DNA of 64,000 nucleotides from Tritrichomonas musculus. Taxonomy: Eukaryota; Parabasalia; Tritrichomonadida; Tritrichomonadidae. The position numbers and the translations under genes are program-made. Position 1 is the first letter of the stretch; the number at the start of each line of letters is the position of its first letter. A model generated the notes under the pieces. The model did not search any database. It saw only the letters and a program-made list of their open reading frames with translations, and was not told the DNA's origin. Below, piece after piece: positions 38,754 through 49,347 of this stretch. The stretch spans positions 5,518,001 through 5,582,000 of the forward strand of contig JAPFFF010000010.1 in NCBI GenBank assembly GCA_039105265.1, written 5' to 3'.

Positions 38754-40063
38754 TAAAAAAATATGAAATGTTTTCGATTAAAATTTTGTCTTATAATTTA
38801 TGGAAAAAGAACATATCATTTATTTTTTGAATCAATTGAATTGGAACAATAGAAAAATTGAATAGAATCATTATTTTTTCTAAAATTAATAATTACTCAT
38901 GCCATTTCCCCTTAAACATGTTGATTATTTAACATATAACATTTCTATATAATATCTGATAACAACTTGACAGTTATTTTTTTTTCCACATATCCATTTT
39001 CAATTTAAAATTTTTACAAATTTTAACTGAAAAAGTTTGATTTGTAATAAAAATAAAACAAGACAAAGATAGCTATTGATGAAAGTAATTCATAAAATTT
39101 GCTGCAAAGTAAAAAGATTTAATAAAACAATATACGTTAATTGAAAAAATTAGATCAGACCATATAAATTATTACACAAAATTTCAATAAATATAAATAT
39201 ATCGAAATTCAGCAAATATGATTACTAATAACAATTAAATGATTTATATTACTCAATGTAGTATAAATTTCCTCTTTAATTTATTTTCAATATAGAATCC
39301 ATTATTTTAATTTTAATTTCAATGATTATCATTCATTCTTTTAATACATTTCCACATTTATAAAATAAAGATACCATTTTTTTCAATTAAATAATTATAT
39401 AATGATTATGAGAATCTATCAAATTATCTATGAAGTTAATTGCTGTATAAATATATCAACAAGATTAAAGATATAATAATTGCATTATTTAAAAATATTA
39501 CATGTATCACTTATAATTTTTATATTAACTATAATAATATTAAAAAATAGTTAATATAATATATTAACTATATTATATTAACTATTTTTTAATATAATAA
39601 TTTGATTTTCAAATAATTAGGACGGTATTCAAAGAATATCATACTATTCTTATTAAATGAAAGAATTTTATGAATGAAATTCATTTTTTAGTTTTTTCCA
39701 CTCGCTGACATCCACTTTTTGATAAAGCTTTCAAACTTTTCATTGGAAATTCAATTCACTACGAGCATTGATGCATTTTATTCCGCATTTTCGCATTTCT
39801 TATACAATAAATGAAACAATTCTTTTGTTGCTGCAGAAGAAATTGGAAAAAGCATAAAATTACATGATCATAATTCAAAAAGTTTCTCAAATTTTAACTC
39901 AAATTACATGACGTTTTATTCAATTAAAATTTTGGGATATGATTATGGTTTTATAATTAAATATATAAAATACTATTACATTCTTTTTAGTTTTAATTAG
40001 TAAAATGTTTGATATCACTCATGCTATATTACAAGAAAATAAATTATTTGCATTAAATAATTT
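38754..40063. other. Gene-free AT-rich stretch
   Basis: 1.3 kb with no convincing frame on either strand. The only structure seen is the palindrome at 39537-39595 (separate entry). Paralog 2's promoter should lie near 38754-38850. Confidence 0.5.
39537..39595. repeat. AT-only palindrome
   Basis: Perfect 24-bp arms (left ATATTAAAAAATAGTTAATA plus TAAT) with an 11-nt loop. All A/T, so it may be cruciform-prone DNA or a decayed foldback element; the adjacent ATTAACTATAATAATA suggests a longer, eroded palindrome. Confidence 0.7.
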
Positions 40064-40461
40064 AATGATACCGCCATGGCCACTTCCGCCAAATTTGCGA
40101 CACGCCAAACAAAATACCATTGGCGGAATGGCGCTGGCATTTTTTGAAAAAGAATTCGTTTTTTTATTTGTTAAAATTTAGAATAATTTAACTTAATAAA
40201 TAATATATATATGTAAGTTAATAATTTTTATAAAAATATTTTAAAAATTATAGGATATTTTAATATTTTTTTTTTTTTTTTTTTTTTGAATCTTTTTTAA
40301 CTTTTTGAAAATATTTTCTATAACTTTTTGAATGCTTTCCTTTTTTTTAAATATTTCCATATCTGGTTATATTAATTAAAATGACATAAATAAAATAAAT
40401 AAGAATATTAATTATTTGTATTATAACAATTATATATATTTTAAAAAGCAATTTTAGAGCC

Positions 40462-40611
40462 TTTTTTGTTCCGCCAAAACTTCCGCCAAATTGAATGTGG
40501 CGGAAAAAATGGCCGTTAAGCCACAAAAAAGTATTCAATTTGGCGCAAAAAAACCGTTTGGCGATTCTTCCGCCACATTCAATTTGACGGAAGTTTTGGC
40601 GGAACAAAAAA
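40462..40611. repeat. 150-bp foldback with CCGCCA motifs
   Basis: 44-bp arms (TTTTTTGTTCCGCCAAAACT and its complement at the right) with a single mismatch. The 62-nt loop itself contains TTTGGCG words. The arms include TTCCGCCAAATTGAATGTGG. Strong contrast to the surrounding AT-rich DNA. It could extrude as a cruciform or form a long RNA hairpin if transcribed. Confidence 0.85.
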
Positions 40612-41577
40612 GAATTAATTTTTTCTTATTTCTTTAATAATTTCTTTTATTATTTAATTTTAAAAAAAGAAATATTTTTTTTTAATTCAAATACATTAAT
40701 TATTCAAAGATATATCTAAAACAAAAATAATCAAAAGAAATGACAGCCACCCATATTTTTGTCTCAAATATTAATGACATAAATATTTTTTCTCAAATTT
40801 CTAAGCACAAAGAACTCATAATTTCCACAAATTCCAGTAGCTTTGATAATTTTTATCATTCGATGTCAGATATTTAACAAAAACTTATGATATACACCAA
40901 GTTCTCAGCCTTTTTTTTTTCAATTTACATAGTAATTATTTCCACAAGTGTATTACTCATAAATCTTTATTAACAATCGAACTTTATTGTGCATTGCATT
41001 ACTTAAACTACCAATATAAAGCAATTTGCCCGCTCAGTAATCTTTTCTAAAATCTTATTAATATTATTTTGATTTGATCTTATGAAATTTCATCTTTATT
41101 GAAGGTTAGAATTTAATGTTGGGTTTTAGCAATGCTTTATATGGAAATTATTCCCACCAAATTATTAAAAATAATACGATATTTCAGAAATCTTTTATTT
41201 TTTACCAATAAATCGTTTGTATTATTTTTATAGTATTTTTTGTCACAAAGGTGATATAATTGTGGAACAAATTTTATTTTTACATAATCTTTATCATATT
41301 TTTATATACGATTAATTTCGATTGTTAAATATACGTAGCATTTTTTTCTAAATAAACTGATTTATATATTCTATTTACTATTTTAAAAAATAGTTTTGAA
41401 TTCGTTCTAGATAGGAGACCAAAATAGCCAAATTTAAAGCAACAAAAATTAGTTACGTTAATAATGACCGGTATTTTCTTTTTCTTGTAAACATTTTAAA
41501 ATTTAAAAAATACAAATATTACAAAAATAAAAATAAAAACCTTTATTTAATAATCATAGTATGATTTTGAAATAATT

Positions 41578-41603
41578 GGCCCCGGGCCTTTAGGCCCGGG
41601 GCC
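41578..41603. repeat. Perfect GC-only hairpin
   Basis: GGCCCCGGGCC-TTTA-GGCCCGGGGCC: an 11-bp perfect GC stem with a 4-nt loop, in a region that is otherwise nearly all A/T. It lies near the right end of the candidate 1.6-kb element. Confidence 0.9.
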
Positions 41604-41919
41604 GAAAATTTTTGACGTTAAGATTTCCGCCAATGAATAAAAAAAATCCGCCAGTACCAGCAAAATAGGCCTTGGAGGAATCATTAATTAAATGTTTAGA
41701 TGAAAGTTGGCTGTATAATTATGAGATAGTTTTTAATACCAATATTACCATGAATATATAAATCGATATTAGAATCCAAAAAAATATCATCAATCACAAA
41801 CTTAATATCAAATAAAATCATTAATTAAAACCAAGGTAATCCAAAAAAAAAGCAACAAAGTAAATAAAGATATAAAACATATTCCATTTATGAAATTTAT
41901 TAACAATAATAATAAACAT

Positions 41920-44900
41920 TTATTTAACCAAAAAGTCAGAGAAAAGTGTGTCAAGAAACCTAAACATTTGATTTTCAGAAACAGCGCTGTTTAATTCATG
42001 CAAAATCAACGCAAACTTCCCAGAACATTCTTCAAATTCATCAGGTGGAACTTTTTCACCACTTAAAAACGGTTCATAAACGTATTTACAAATTTCGACA
42101 AGCGATAAGAGAAGAGGAGTTCTAATTGCCTTTGTGTTTGGCAGCAACAAACATCTAGCAAGCAACAGACGAAGCGCGTTTTCATGCTTTTTATTACATT
42201 CTTCGATTGTTTCGACGTCGTCGCAAATATGCTCGAGATCTTTAACAGCCGGCGCCAATGCAGTCGCGTGGAAATAAGTTTCGGTACAAATCACGAATCT
42301 CAACATTAAATTTGAAGATCGAAGAGCGATTCTTTTTACATAAGAATCACGAGACAGGAACCACATCCTGTCGACAGCTGCTCTTGTCAACTTTAGCATC
42401 AACAGGATACGGAACATTGAAATGTAACATTGAATAATTCCGCTTGGAAGAAGAATGTTGAAGATCGGATCAGGCCTCACTACAATTGGCGTCTCGTTAA
42501 TTCGAGTGATTAAATCAGTGACAGATTTCGGCGGTTCCGAAGCTGTCCCCATTTGAACTAGGCCGTCGAATCCGAGCTCATTGGCTGAATTAGCAAAAGT
42601 TTTTCCTATTCGAATGAAAGAGCTTGGACCATATGGAATGTCCGTGAAGTAATTCAAAAACTCACATGATTGCGAACTCGACGAAATCAGAAAAATTTTT
42701 GATAATGCAATTATTTGTTTCTGGAATTGATTCCTCGTTTTGAGGATTGAAAACAGGGCAACTGAAACAAGCCGATACTGCGTTTTGAATGAAGGAACGA
42801 CGAGTCTGTTGTAGAGAGCTGAAATTGACTTCAGAGGCACGCTAATCATCTTTGAACGAGGCTCTCCACTTTGAGCATTCTCATCGTTTTGGGAATTGCC
42901 TTGCTCGCCTCCATCATTATGATTTATTTGCCTATTATTATTATCTTGATCTTGTTCATCATTGCTATCATTTAGATCTCTTTGATTAAACTGTTCGTTA
43001 TCGTTGTTGTCATTTTGATCTCTTTGAATATTTTGCCTGTTGTTGTTTCCGTTTTGATCTCTTTGATTAATTTGCCTGTTGTTTTCGTTTTGATCTCTTT
43101 GAATATTTTGTCTGTTGTTGTTTTCGTTTTGATTTCTTAGATCAAATTGTACATTATTATGATTGCGATTTCTCCGATTAATTTGTCTGTTGTCGTTTTG
43201 ATTTCTATGGAAGAATCTGTTGCCATTTATATCTTGGCTTGAATGTGTCTTTTCATTTAAAAAATCAGGAATTTTAATTTCATCGCTTTCTTCCTCCTCT
43301 TCCTCTTCATCAAGCACCAAATTCAAATTGCTCAGATTGTGCATTTCTTCTTGTATTTGCTCTGAGACAACAATTGCTTCATTTTCATTTCTAACATGCT
43401 CTTCGATTTCCTCCTCTTCCTCCTCGAACACAGGAACTTCTTCTTTTTGACTTTTTGAATTCATCAATTCATCTATTTCTTCATATTTCACTTCACTTTT
43501 TTCTTCAAATATCACTTCACTTTTTTCTTCATTTTCGCTTTCTTCTTCATATTTGATTCCGAGCGCTTCGAGTTCGTTTTCAGGCAAGTTTAAATCAGGG
43601 AAGAAACTCAAAATTTTTTCTTCAGAAGCTCCAAGCTCGATCATTTTTGATCTGAAATCCATGAAAAGGTCGAGTTTTTCCTTTTCAATCATTAATTGCT
43701 CTTCTTCGGTCATTGGCCTGAATATTGGCGTCACTGCGTTATTGGCAACTAAATTATCGACATATTTTTTGTTTTCAATTTTTTCTTCGGCTTCTTTTTC
43801 TCTTCTTAATTCTTCAAATTCATCGATTTCTTTCTGTAATTGCTCCAATTTTTCTTGTTTGTCCTTTTCATCCTCTTTCATCTTCAATAACATGATCATC
43901 TCTTCTTGATGAAGCCTATCTCGAATAGCATACTTCTCTTCTTCGAAATCATGAAGTTTTTGATCATGATTGTCTTTGTGATATTTGATCCATTCTTTCT
44001 CAATTTCTTTAATTTTCTCTTCACATGTGATTTTGTATTCATTTAAGCAATTTTCAAGTTTTAAAAAGCGTTCCATATAATCATCTGCAAGATCAAATAT
44101 CGGATGAGATGGAACCGCTGAACGAAGAAGCCTTAAAAAGTTACCAGATGCAATACAGTCGAATTTGATTGGTTCAAAAACTGATTGAAATAATGATTCC
44201 GGAACCTCATCAACATCACTTAAAAAAGAAAAAGAGTAAAATGGTCTTGCATACTCTTGGAATGCCGCTGACCAAAGCTTCATTGATAAGTCTCTTTTGA
44301 AATGCGTTTGCGAAGATCGTATTAATTCTGAATGAAGATCTGAAAATGTAGGGAGAGATAAAAGTCGTGTTAACCATTGAAAGACTTGATGAAATGGTCG
44401 AATTTTTGTAAGAAGAGCGGCTGGCGAATTTTCATTTAAAATAGCAACGTAGGAGTCGAACTTAGTCAAATGTCGTCGAATTTCATAAGAAATTGAATCA
44501 CTACGTAAAAGGTGCATCAGATTAATACGCGTATTTCCGATTTCAATGAATTTTTTTAATAAACATTTTGTTGATGAGTAAGTATGATATTCGAATCGAA
44601 CTTCTGATGTTTGAACTATTTGATTGTTAACAATATCAGTAAAATCTGTATGACATCCACAAAGAAGTTGTTGAATAAACCGTGAAGTTACCGAATGGTC
44701 AAGAAATTTTGCTTCATTTGAACGAATATCAGCAAATCTTAATTTAATATATTTTTCAAAAGTCATTTCTTCTTCAATTACTTTTTCCTGAAAATTAACT
44801 TGCGCTATGGCTGATGGAGCAGATCTTTGTCCATAATTGATTAATGTAGGCACTGTACTTAAAATCGACTGTATAGGTTTTCCAATAGGATCTCTTTTAG

Positions 44901-45189
44901 GTCCTTTGGAAAGTATCAAAGTCTTAATATCTGAAACTAATAAAATAAGTAATAATATATTTGAATATTCTTTTGGAATTGACCTAGAAATTTTCAATAA
45001 CTGTTGTGAACGATCATTTTGTCCATATAACGATAAAGTTAAACCAATTCGTTCTGAGTGTTCAAATCCATTTAAATTTTTCGGAGCATATAAAAATAAT
45101 TTGGATAACGCTTCTGAATTAAGTTTAACAGGCTCATCATTTTCGTTTATTATTTGAGTAAGGCGATTTATCGATTTCATCAAATTCAT
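41920..45189 (-). CDS. Gamma-tubulin complex component (GCP6-like layout)
   Basis: 1,089 residues. The N-terminal GRIP1-like part (about 150-360) has FIQQLLCGCHTDFTD, FHQVFQWLTRLL and IASGNFLRLLRSA, the last matching the conserved tGKYLnvlR-type segment of GCPs. A long insertion follows: a coiled coil (about 380-560), an acidic region, and an Asn/Gln/Arg-rich repeat (units like NRQINQRDQN, about 690-790). The GRIP2-like C-terminus (about 800-1085) includes DPIFNILLPSGIIQCYISMF and RILLMLKLTRAAVDRMW, corresponding to the gamma-tubulin-binding domain. A long insertion between the two halves is typical of GCP5/GCP6. It would act at basal bodies or the nuclear-envelope spindle sites in the gamma-TuRC. 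Promoter shared with the divergent gene at 45331. Confidence 0.78.
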   Translation of the reverse strand: MNLMKSINRLTQIINENDEPVKLNSEALSKLFLYAPKNLNGFEHSERIGLTLSLYGQNDRSQQLLKISRSIPKEYSNILLLILLVSDIKTLILSKGPKRDPIGKPIQSILSTVPTLINYGQRSAPSAIAQVNFQEKVIEEEMTFEKYIKLRFADIRSNEAKFLDHSVTSRFIQQLLCGCHTDFTDIVNNQIVQTSEVRFEYHTYSSTKCLLKKFIEIGNTRINLMHLLRSDSISYEIRRHLTKFDSYVAILNENSPAALLTKIRPFHQVFQWLTRLLSLPTFSDLHSELIRSSQTHFKRDLSMKLWSAAFQEYARPFYSFSFLSDVDEVPESLFQSVFEPIKFDCIASGNFLRLLRSAVPSHPIFDLADDYMERFLKLENCLNEYKITCEEKIKEIEKEWIKYHKDNHDQKLHDFEEEKYAIRDRLHQEEMIMLLKMKEDEKDKQEKLEQLQKEIDEFEELRREKEAEEKIENKKYVDNLVANNAVTPIFRPMTEEEQLMIEKEKLDLFMDFRSKMIELGASEEKILSFFPDLNLPENELEALGIKYEEESENEEKSEVIFEEKSEVKYEEIDELMNSKSQKEEVPVFEEEEEEIEEHVRNENEAIVVSEQIQEEMHNLSNLNLVLDEEEEEEESDEIKIPDFLNEKTHSSQDINGNRFFHRNQNDNRQINRRNRNHNNVQFDLRNQNENNNRQNIQRDQNENNRQINQRDQNGNNNRQNIQRDQNDNNDNEQFNQRDLNDSNDEQDQDNNNRQINHNDGGEQGNSQNDENAQSGEPRSKMISVPLKSISALYNRLVVPSFKTQYRLVSVALFSILKTRNQFQKQIIALSKIFLISSSSQSCEFLNYFTDIPYGPSSFIRIGKTFANSANELGFDGLVQMGTASEPPKSVTDLITRINETPIVVRPDPIFNILLPSGIIQCYISMFRILLMLKLTRAAVDRMWFLSRDSYVKRIALRSSNLMLRFVICTETYFHATALAPAVKDLEHICDDVETIEECNKKHENALRLLLARCLLLPNTKAIRTPLLLSLVEICKYVYEPFLSGEKVPPDEFEECSGKFALILHELNSAVSENQMFRFLDTLFSDFLVK

Positions 45190-45330
45190 CTTTATGTTTT
45201 TGGGGATTAGATATTTTGAAAGAGTTACGTTTAATAATTAAAATCTTTATTAAAACACGTTTTCTATTTATGATTTGGTTAACAAAAATATTAATAGATT
45301 TAAAATTTTAACAAAATTATAAAAAATTTA

Positions 45331-48300
45331 ATGCCTAATTTACATCATGAAATAGCCAAAAAAAAGCGCACGAGACCAATAGCACGCCTTATGGACTTTA
45401 TAAAACCAAATTACATTGGACTCAAATGGAGATTTTTTGAATTTTCGATTATTTTAAAAAGTGCTTCAATTAATTACTCTTTTTTATACGTACTTTTTTA
45501 TGTTCTTGAATTTATAGCATCAGTGTTTCCTGCACTTTATGTTATTTCAGGATATAATTCTGAATTGCAGCCAAAATATCCACCAGGAAAAACTATGCTG
45601 CCTTATTGGAATTTTTTCAACAAATTTATTCCAGAATTTATTTATGTAGAGACCTGGTTATATATTCAGTCAGTATTATTTTTTTTCATTCTAGTATTAT
45701 TTTTCATTTGTTTTATGGCACCACGTCAATGCTATTTTTTACACATATTTCTAAACATACAAATTCATTTAATTCTATTTCCATTAACATGCGGTGCATT
45801 TTCTTATGATATTTATTACTTTCTTTATTTACCGGCTGATGGAGCAGGCTTAATACCCACCATTTTACATTTTGTTTTATTCTGTTTCTACTTTTGCCTC
45901 ATAGTTATTTTATTTTTTGCAGAATCGAATTCAATCATTTCCCCACATTACGGAGTAGCTCAATGGTTTTCATTATTTCCTCTTCACTATCCATTCCTTC
46001 TTTTTTTTGTTACATTCTCAGGTTTTCAAATGATGAATTTAATTTTTATATCGCGACACATTTTACTATTACTAACTATTATTTTCCTAGCCATATCAGC
46101 TATAATCACTTTTATCGACATGCCGTTTGTTCTTTTTGTTGCTAATGAAATTTATGTAGCAAAATCCTTAACATGCATTATTATCTTTATCTTTGATAAT
46201 CTAATGGCATCAAATATCCTTCAAGGCCGACGAAAGCTAATTTTCAGTATGCTACCTCTTTTGTTTGCCGTCATCTTTTTTATTACCCACCTCTTATTTA
46301 AAGTTAAGCGAGTAGCTCTTACGAAGATGTTTACAAATTTATCAGAAAATGACTCATTTGAACCACTTGACATCAACATAAAAAGTGCTTCCAAGATGTG
46401 CATCATTGTTAAACTCTGTATTGTCTCAGGCCAGAAGATCGTAATATCACCCAAATTTGTACAATATTGTCTCGAGCGTTTTCCGGACAATGAATGGTTT
46501 ATATCATATGTTGCATTTCTCTATGTTGTTGTTTGGAATGCCAGCGAAGATGTATACAAATTCTTACTCCATCTTCTATCGTTAGATGTATTCAATATAG
46601 CCACACAATATACGTTATATCAATTTGTGTATTGTTTTATGCAAACGGCTCAGATCACTTCACCTGCCATTCATCGTAAACTTCAGAAATACCGTCATTT
46701 GGTATTGAAATTTGTAGTTGCTCACAAAAATTTCTGGATGGCGGCAATTGAACAGAACTACGATGCATTTAACGTCGCAAACGATCAGATGGGAGTGTTG
46801 ATGTCCAAGGTAGAGTTTTTCATCAAACAGCTAAAGCTTCTTTATCCATTATGTCCGGTGATTCATTGTGAACGATCACTTTTTGAGGCAGATTTTCACC
46901 ATAACTATTCAAAAAGTGATTATTACTATCAAAAAGCTGCAGCACTTCTAGATCATTCGAATGTCTTCATTAATTCGACCTTCTTCTATCACTACTCGCT
47001 GTTTTTCCCAGGAGTCCAGCGTACTTCAAACGACACGAGAAGCCAAAACAGCGGAAACAACAACAAAGAAGACAACTCTAGTGAATACTGCTACTTATCG
47101 TTCTTTGAAAACAACGATAACGCGTTGAGATCGTCCGTATCATTGTCCATCCATGACCAGTACATAACATCGCTCACTCACACTTTTCACCAGCGAAAAG
47201 AGATACCAAAAATTGATCCAAAATTTGACACCACTTCACGTCGTCTCTACCTGATGATTCTTCTTCTTTTGCCCGTCATTATTTTCGGCATCTTCATTTA
47301 TCAAGTAATGATTAACCGTTTCTTAAACCGTTGTCTAGACGAATACAATGAAATGAACACTTTTTTAATCGATACAAAAAAGTTTCGCAAAAATTTGAAT
47401 ATTGCTGAATTTGACCTTTTACTTGCAATTAACGTATCACTTAATGAGATGTTTTTTAATTTCACCATAAATCACCTTGACCTTATTCGAATTGACCTTC
47501 AGAACTACAAGTACATGTACGACACATCGGAGAACAAAATCAGGGATGCTATATCTTACATTGAAAATTCAATTGAACATAACGTATCCCTCTCAATTTT
47601 GTTCTCAAAATTGAATACTTACATGATGAGCGCAAGATCATTGCAACCTTCAAACGAGAGTAGCGTTGTGGTCATGAATGAAACGGAATTGATTGAAAGT
47701 TTCAATATGACTTATCAATTCATCGATAGAATTTATTTTGAATTCATCGACTTTTTCTGTGATATTGAAAAAAACGAAATGAAAAACTTGAAAATTCAAA
47801 CGTTCGTCATCATCGCCATTGAAATATTTCCATTCACCATTGGAATATTAATTTGCCATCATTTGATGAAGAAGACACAGAACGACGTCTTCGATATCAT
47901 CAAAACCGGCCAACCGCCAATTTTGTATTACATTGCTCATCAATTTGACAAGATTATTTCATATCAAAAGTCACAGTACCCTGCCCTTAAGCAGTACAGA
48001 AGACCGACAATAATATTGCCTCTTATTTTGATCATTCTTTTCTTCCTGATACCGAACGTGATGACGTTAGTTGTCACATACAAAAACAAGATTGAAACTC
48101 CATCGAAAAATACGTTAATGCCAATTCTCCAACCGTCGGAAATTGCGGTTAACTCGTATTTTCTGATGGTGACGGTTGAAATGACTCGGAGAAACAAAAG
48201 TGAAAATTCTTGTGTTCACGACTTTTTCAATGGGTTCAATACAACTTATTCGCAAGGTATTCAAAAAGTTGAGATGTCATTTTACAACACTTCACATCAT

Positions 48301-49347
48301 CTTGTTGTTATCTCAAAGGTCGCCTTCATTGTTATTATTCCTTTGCTGCTCTGGTACGGCGTCAACCTCGTCAACACCGCAAAGCACTGGAAAATAAGGA
48401 AGTACATGCTGCAGTTCATTCCGAGCCACGTGTCGCATTCTAATCCAATTTTCCACGAGCTTTTGAAGGAAGGGAAAGTGATGAACACGACCGTTAAAGA
48501 ATTTTGGAGTGAGTTGAAGACACCACCTTCGAATTTCGACTTTTTCTGTATCATTCAATACAACTCAAACGAGTCGGTGGTCAAAATAACCGGCAACATT
48601 AAAAACTTTATTGAAAAAGTTCCATCCACATTGGGAGATCTTCGTGACGAGCTTCTCTTGTTGTTCGAAAATGAAAACGAACAAATTAATGAGTTCTTTA
48701 ACGCGAAGATCTTGAATAGCTGCCTCGCACTCAGCCTTCCAAACGGAAAAGACGTCACGTTCAGCTTCGCGTCTGATCCAATCTCGCTCATTATCAAGGA
48801 CGACCATTTAAACACAGAAAATAACATGAAGCAGAGAATTTCAAGGCATCTCGACGACTACCTTTCGCAGAGAAGAATGACAGCTACAAACATAATTGAA
48901 AAGTGCATCCTGATTCTCATTGATTGCTTCGATCAGAAAATTTTGAATGAGGTCTCTGAAAAAGTTGTCACTTTTCAGTCACTAAAAATAATTGATAGCA
49001 GATATAATAAATTGGTCATTATGATTCAATTAACCGACCAAATAACTTCTGAAATCTCAGAATTTGCTGATCAAATGGAAAACGTTTTGCCTAATATTCG
49101 CGGTTGCGTCGTTGTTGGGGGACCCCTTTTATTTTTTGACGGCGTTAAGGGAGCATTGACAAAATCAAGGTTCGTTGGCGAGGTTTATGAAAGGGCCAAA
49201 AAGTTCTTGCTAGAGGTGAAAAAAGGTCAATTTTACTTTGAAAAGGAAGTTGCTGATTTATGTGGAATTGAAAGAAGCGAAGAAATGCAAAAAGAATTTG
49301 CACTGGTAGATGGAAAAGTTGTCCAAGGTGTTTCATACTTTGAATAG
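45331..49347 (+). CDS. Large receptor-like multi-pass membrane protein, cyclase-family layout
   Basis: 1,338 residues. About eight or nine hydrophobic segments fall in residues 45-330, then a helical cytosolic block (330-635), a TM at about 640-662, an Asn-rich probably extracellular loop with many N-x-S/T sites (665-825), and further TMs at about 828-850, 892-918 and 990-1015. The C-terminal 320 residues have a PAS-like stretch (FDFFCIIQYNSNESVVKITG) and a divergent final domain (CILILIDCFDQKI; NIRGCVVVGGPLLFFDGVKG). This order matches trichomonad receptor-type adenylyl/guanylyl cyclases, but metal- and base-binding cyclase motifs are not visible. It is either a pseudo-cyclase or a very divergent one. 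Start ATG at 45331; the 141-bp gap to the divergent GCP gene must hold both promoters. Confidence 0.6.
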   Translation: MPNLHHEIAKKKRTRPIARLMDFIKPNYIGLKWRFFEFSIILKSASINYSFLYVLFYVLEFIASVFPALYVISGYNSELQPKYPPGKTMLPYWNFFNKFIPEFIYVETWLYIQSVLFFFILVLFFICFMAPRQCYFLHIFLNIQIHLILFPLTCGAFSYDIYYFLYLPADGAGLIPTILHFVLFCFYFCLIVILFFAESNSIISPHYGVAQWFSLFPLHYPFLLFFVTFSGFQMMNLIFISRHILLLLTIIFLAISAIITFIDMPFVLFVANEIYVAKSLTCIIIFIFDNLMASNILQGRRKLIFSMLPLLFAVIFFITHLLFKVKRVALTKMFTNLSENDSFEPLDINIKSASKMCIIVKLCIVSGQKIVISPKFVQYCLERFPDNEWFISYVAFLYVVVWNASEDVYKFLLHLLSLDVFNIATQYTLYQFVYCFMQTAQITSPAIHRKLQKYRHLVLKFVVAHKNFWMAAIEQNYDAFNVANDQMGVLMSKVEFFIKQLKLLYPLCPVIHCERSLFEADFHHNYSKSDYYYQKAAALLDHSNVFINSTFFYHYSLFFPGVQRTSNDTRSQNSGNNNKEDNSSEYCYLSFFENNDNALRSSVSLSIHDQYITSLTHTFHQRKEIPKIDPKFDTTSRRLYLMILLLLPVIIFGIFIYQVMINRFLNRCLDEYNEMNTFLIDTKKFRKNLNIAEFDLLLAINVSLNEMFFNFTINHLDLIRIDLQNYKYMYDTSENKIRDAISYIENSIEHNVSLSILFSKLNTYMMSARSLQPSNESSVVVMNETELIESFNMTYQFIDRIYFEFIDFFCDIEKNEMKNLKIQTFVIIAIEIFPFTIGILICHHLMKKTQNDVFDIIKTGQPPILYYIAHQFDKIISYQKSQYPALKQYRRPTIILPLILIILFFLIPNVMTLVVTYKNKIETPSKNTLMPILQPSEIAVNSYFLMVTVEMTRRNKSENSCVHDFFNGFNTTYSQGIQKVEMSFYNTSHHLVVISKVAFIVIIPLLLWYGVNLVNTAKHWKIRKYMLQFIPSHVSHSNPIFHELLKEGKVMNTTVKEFWSELKTPPSNFDFFCIIQYNSNESVVKITGNIKNFIEKVPSTLGDLRDELLLLFENENEQINEFFNAKILNSCLALSLPNGKDVTFSFASDPISLIIKDDHLNTENNMKQRISRHLDDYLSQRRMTATNIIEKCILILIDCFDQKILNEVSEKVVTFQSLKIIDSRYNKLVIMIQLTDQITSEISEFADQMENVLPNIRGCVVVGGPLLFFDGVKGALTKSRFVGEVYERAKKFLLEVKKGQFYFEKEVADLCGIERSEEMQKEFALVDGKVVQGVSYFE

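Larger units (their letters stand above)
40064..41686. mobile_element. Candidate 1.6-kb non-autonomous element
   Basis: Both ends carry a rare GC-containing word in inverted orientation: TAATGATACCGCCATGGCC at the left and, read from the right end inward, TAATGATTCCTCCAAGGCC. The two match at 18 of 23 positions when extended. CCGCCA/TGGCGG words cluster near both ends (40070-40140 and 41630-41660) and in the internal foldback. Only a weak ATTAAAT repeat at the flanks could be a target duplication. No protein-coding frame. A transposon is the simplest reading but is not proven. Confidence 0.45.

Noticed and set aside
40347-40607. 86-residue minus-strand frame in the foldback
   Set aside because: It reads through the palindrome arms (FRQNFRQIECGG, then reversed similar words) and lacks any protein-like pattern.
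43220-43909. Ser-rich antisense frames opposite the GCP insert
   Set aside because: They mirror the acidic and coiled-coil codons (GAA/GAG) of the real gene.
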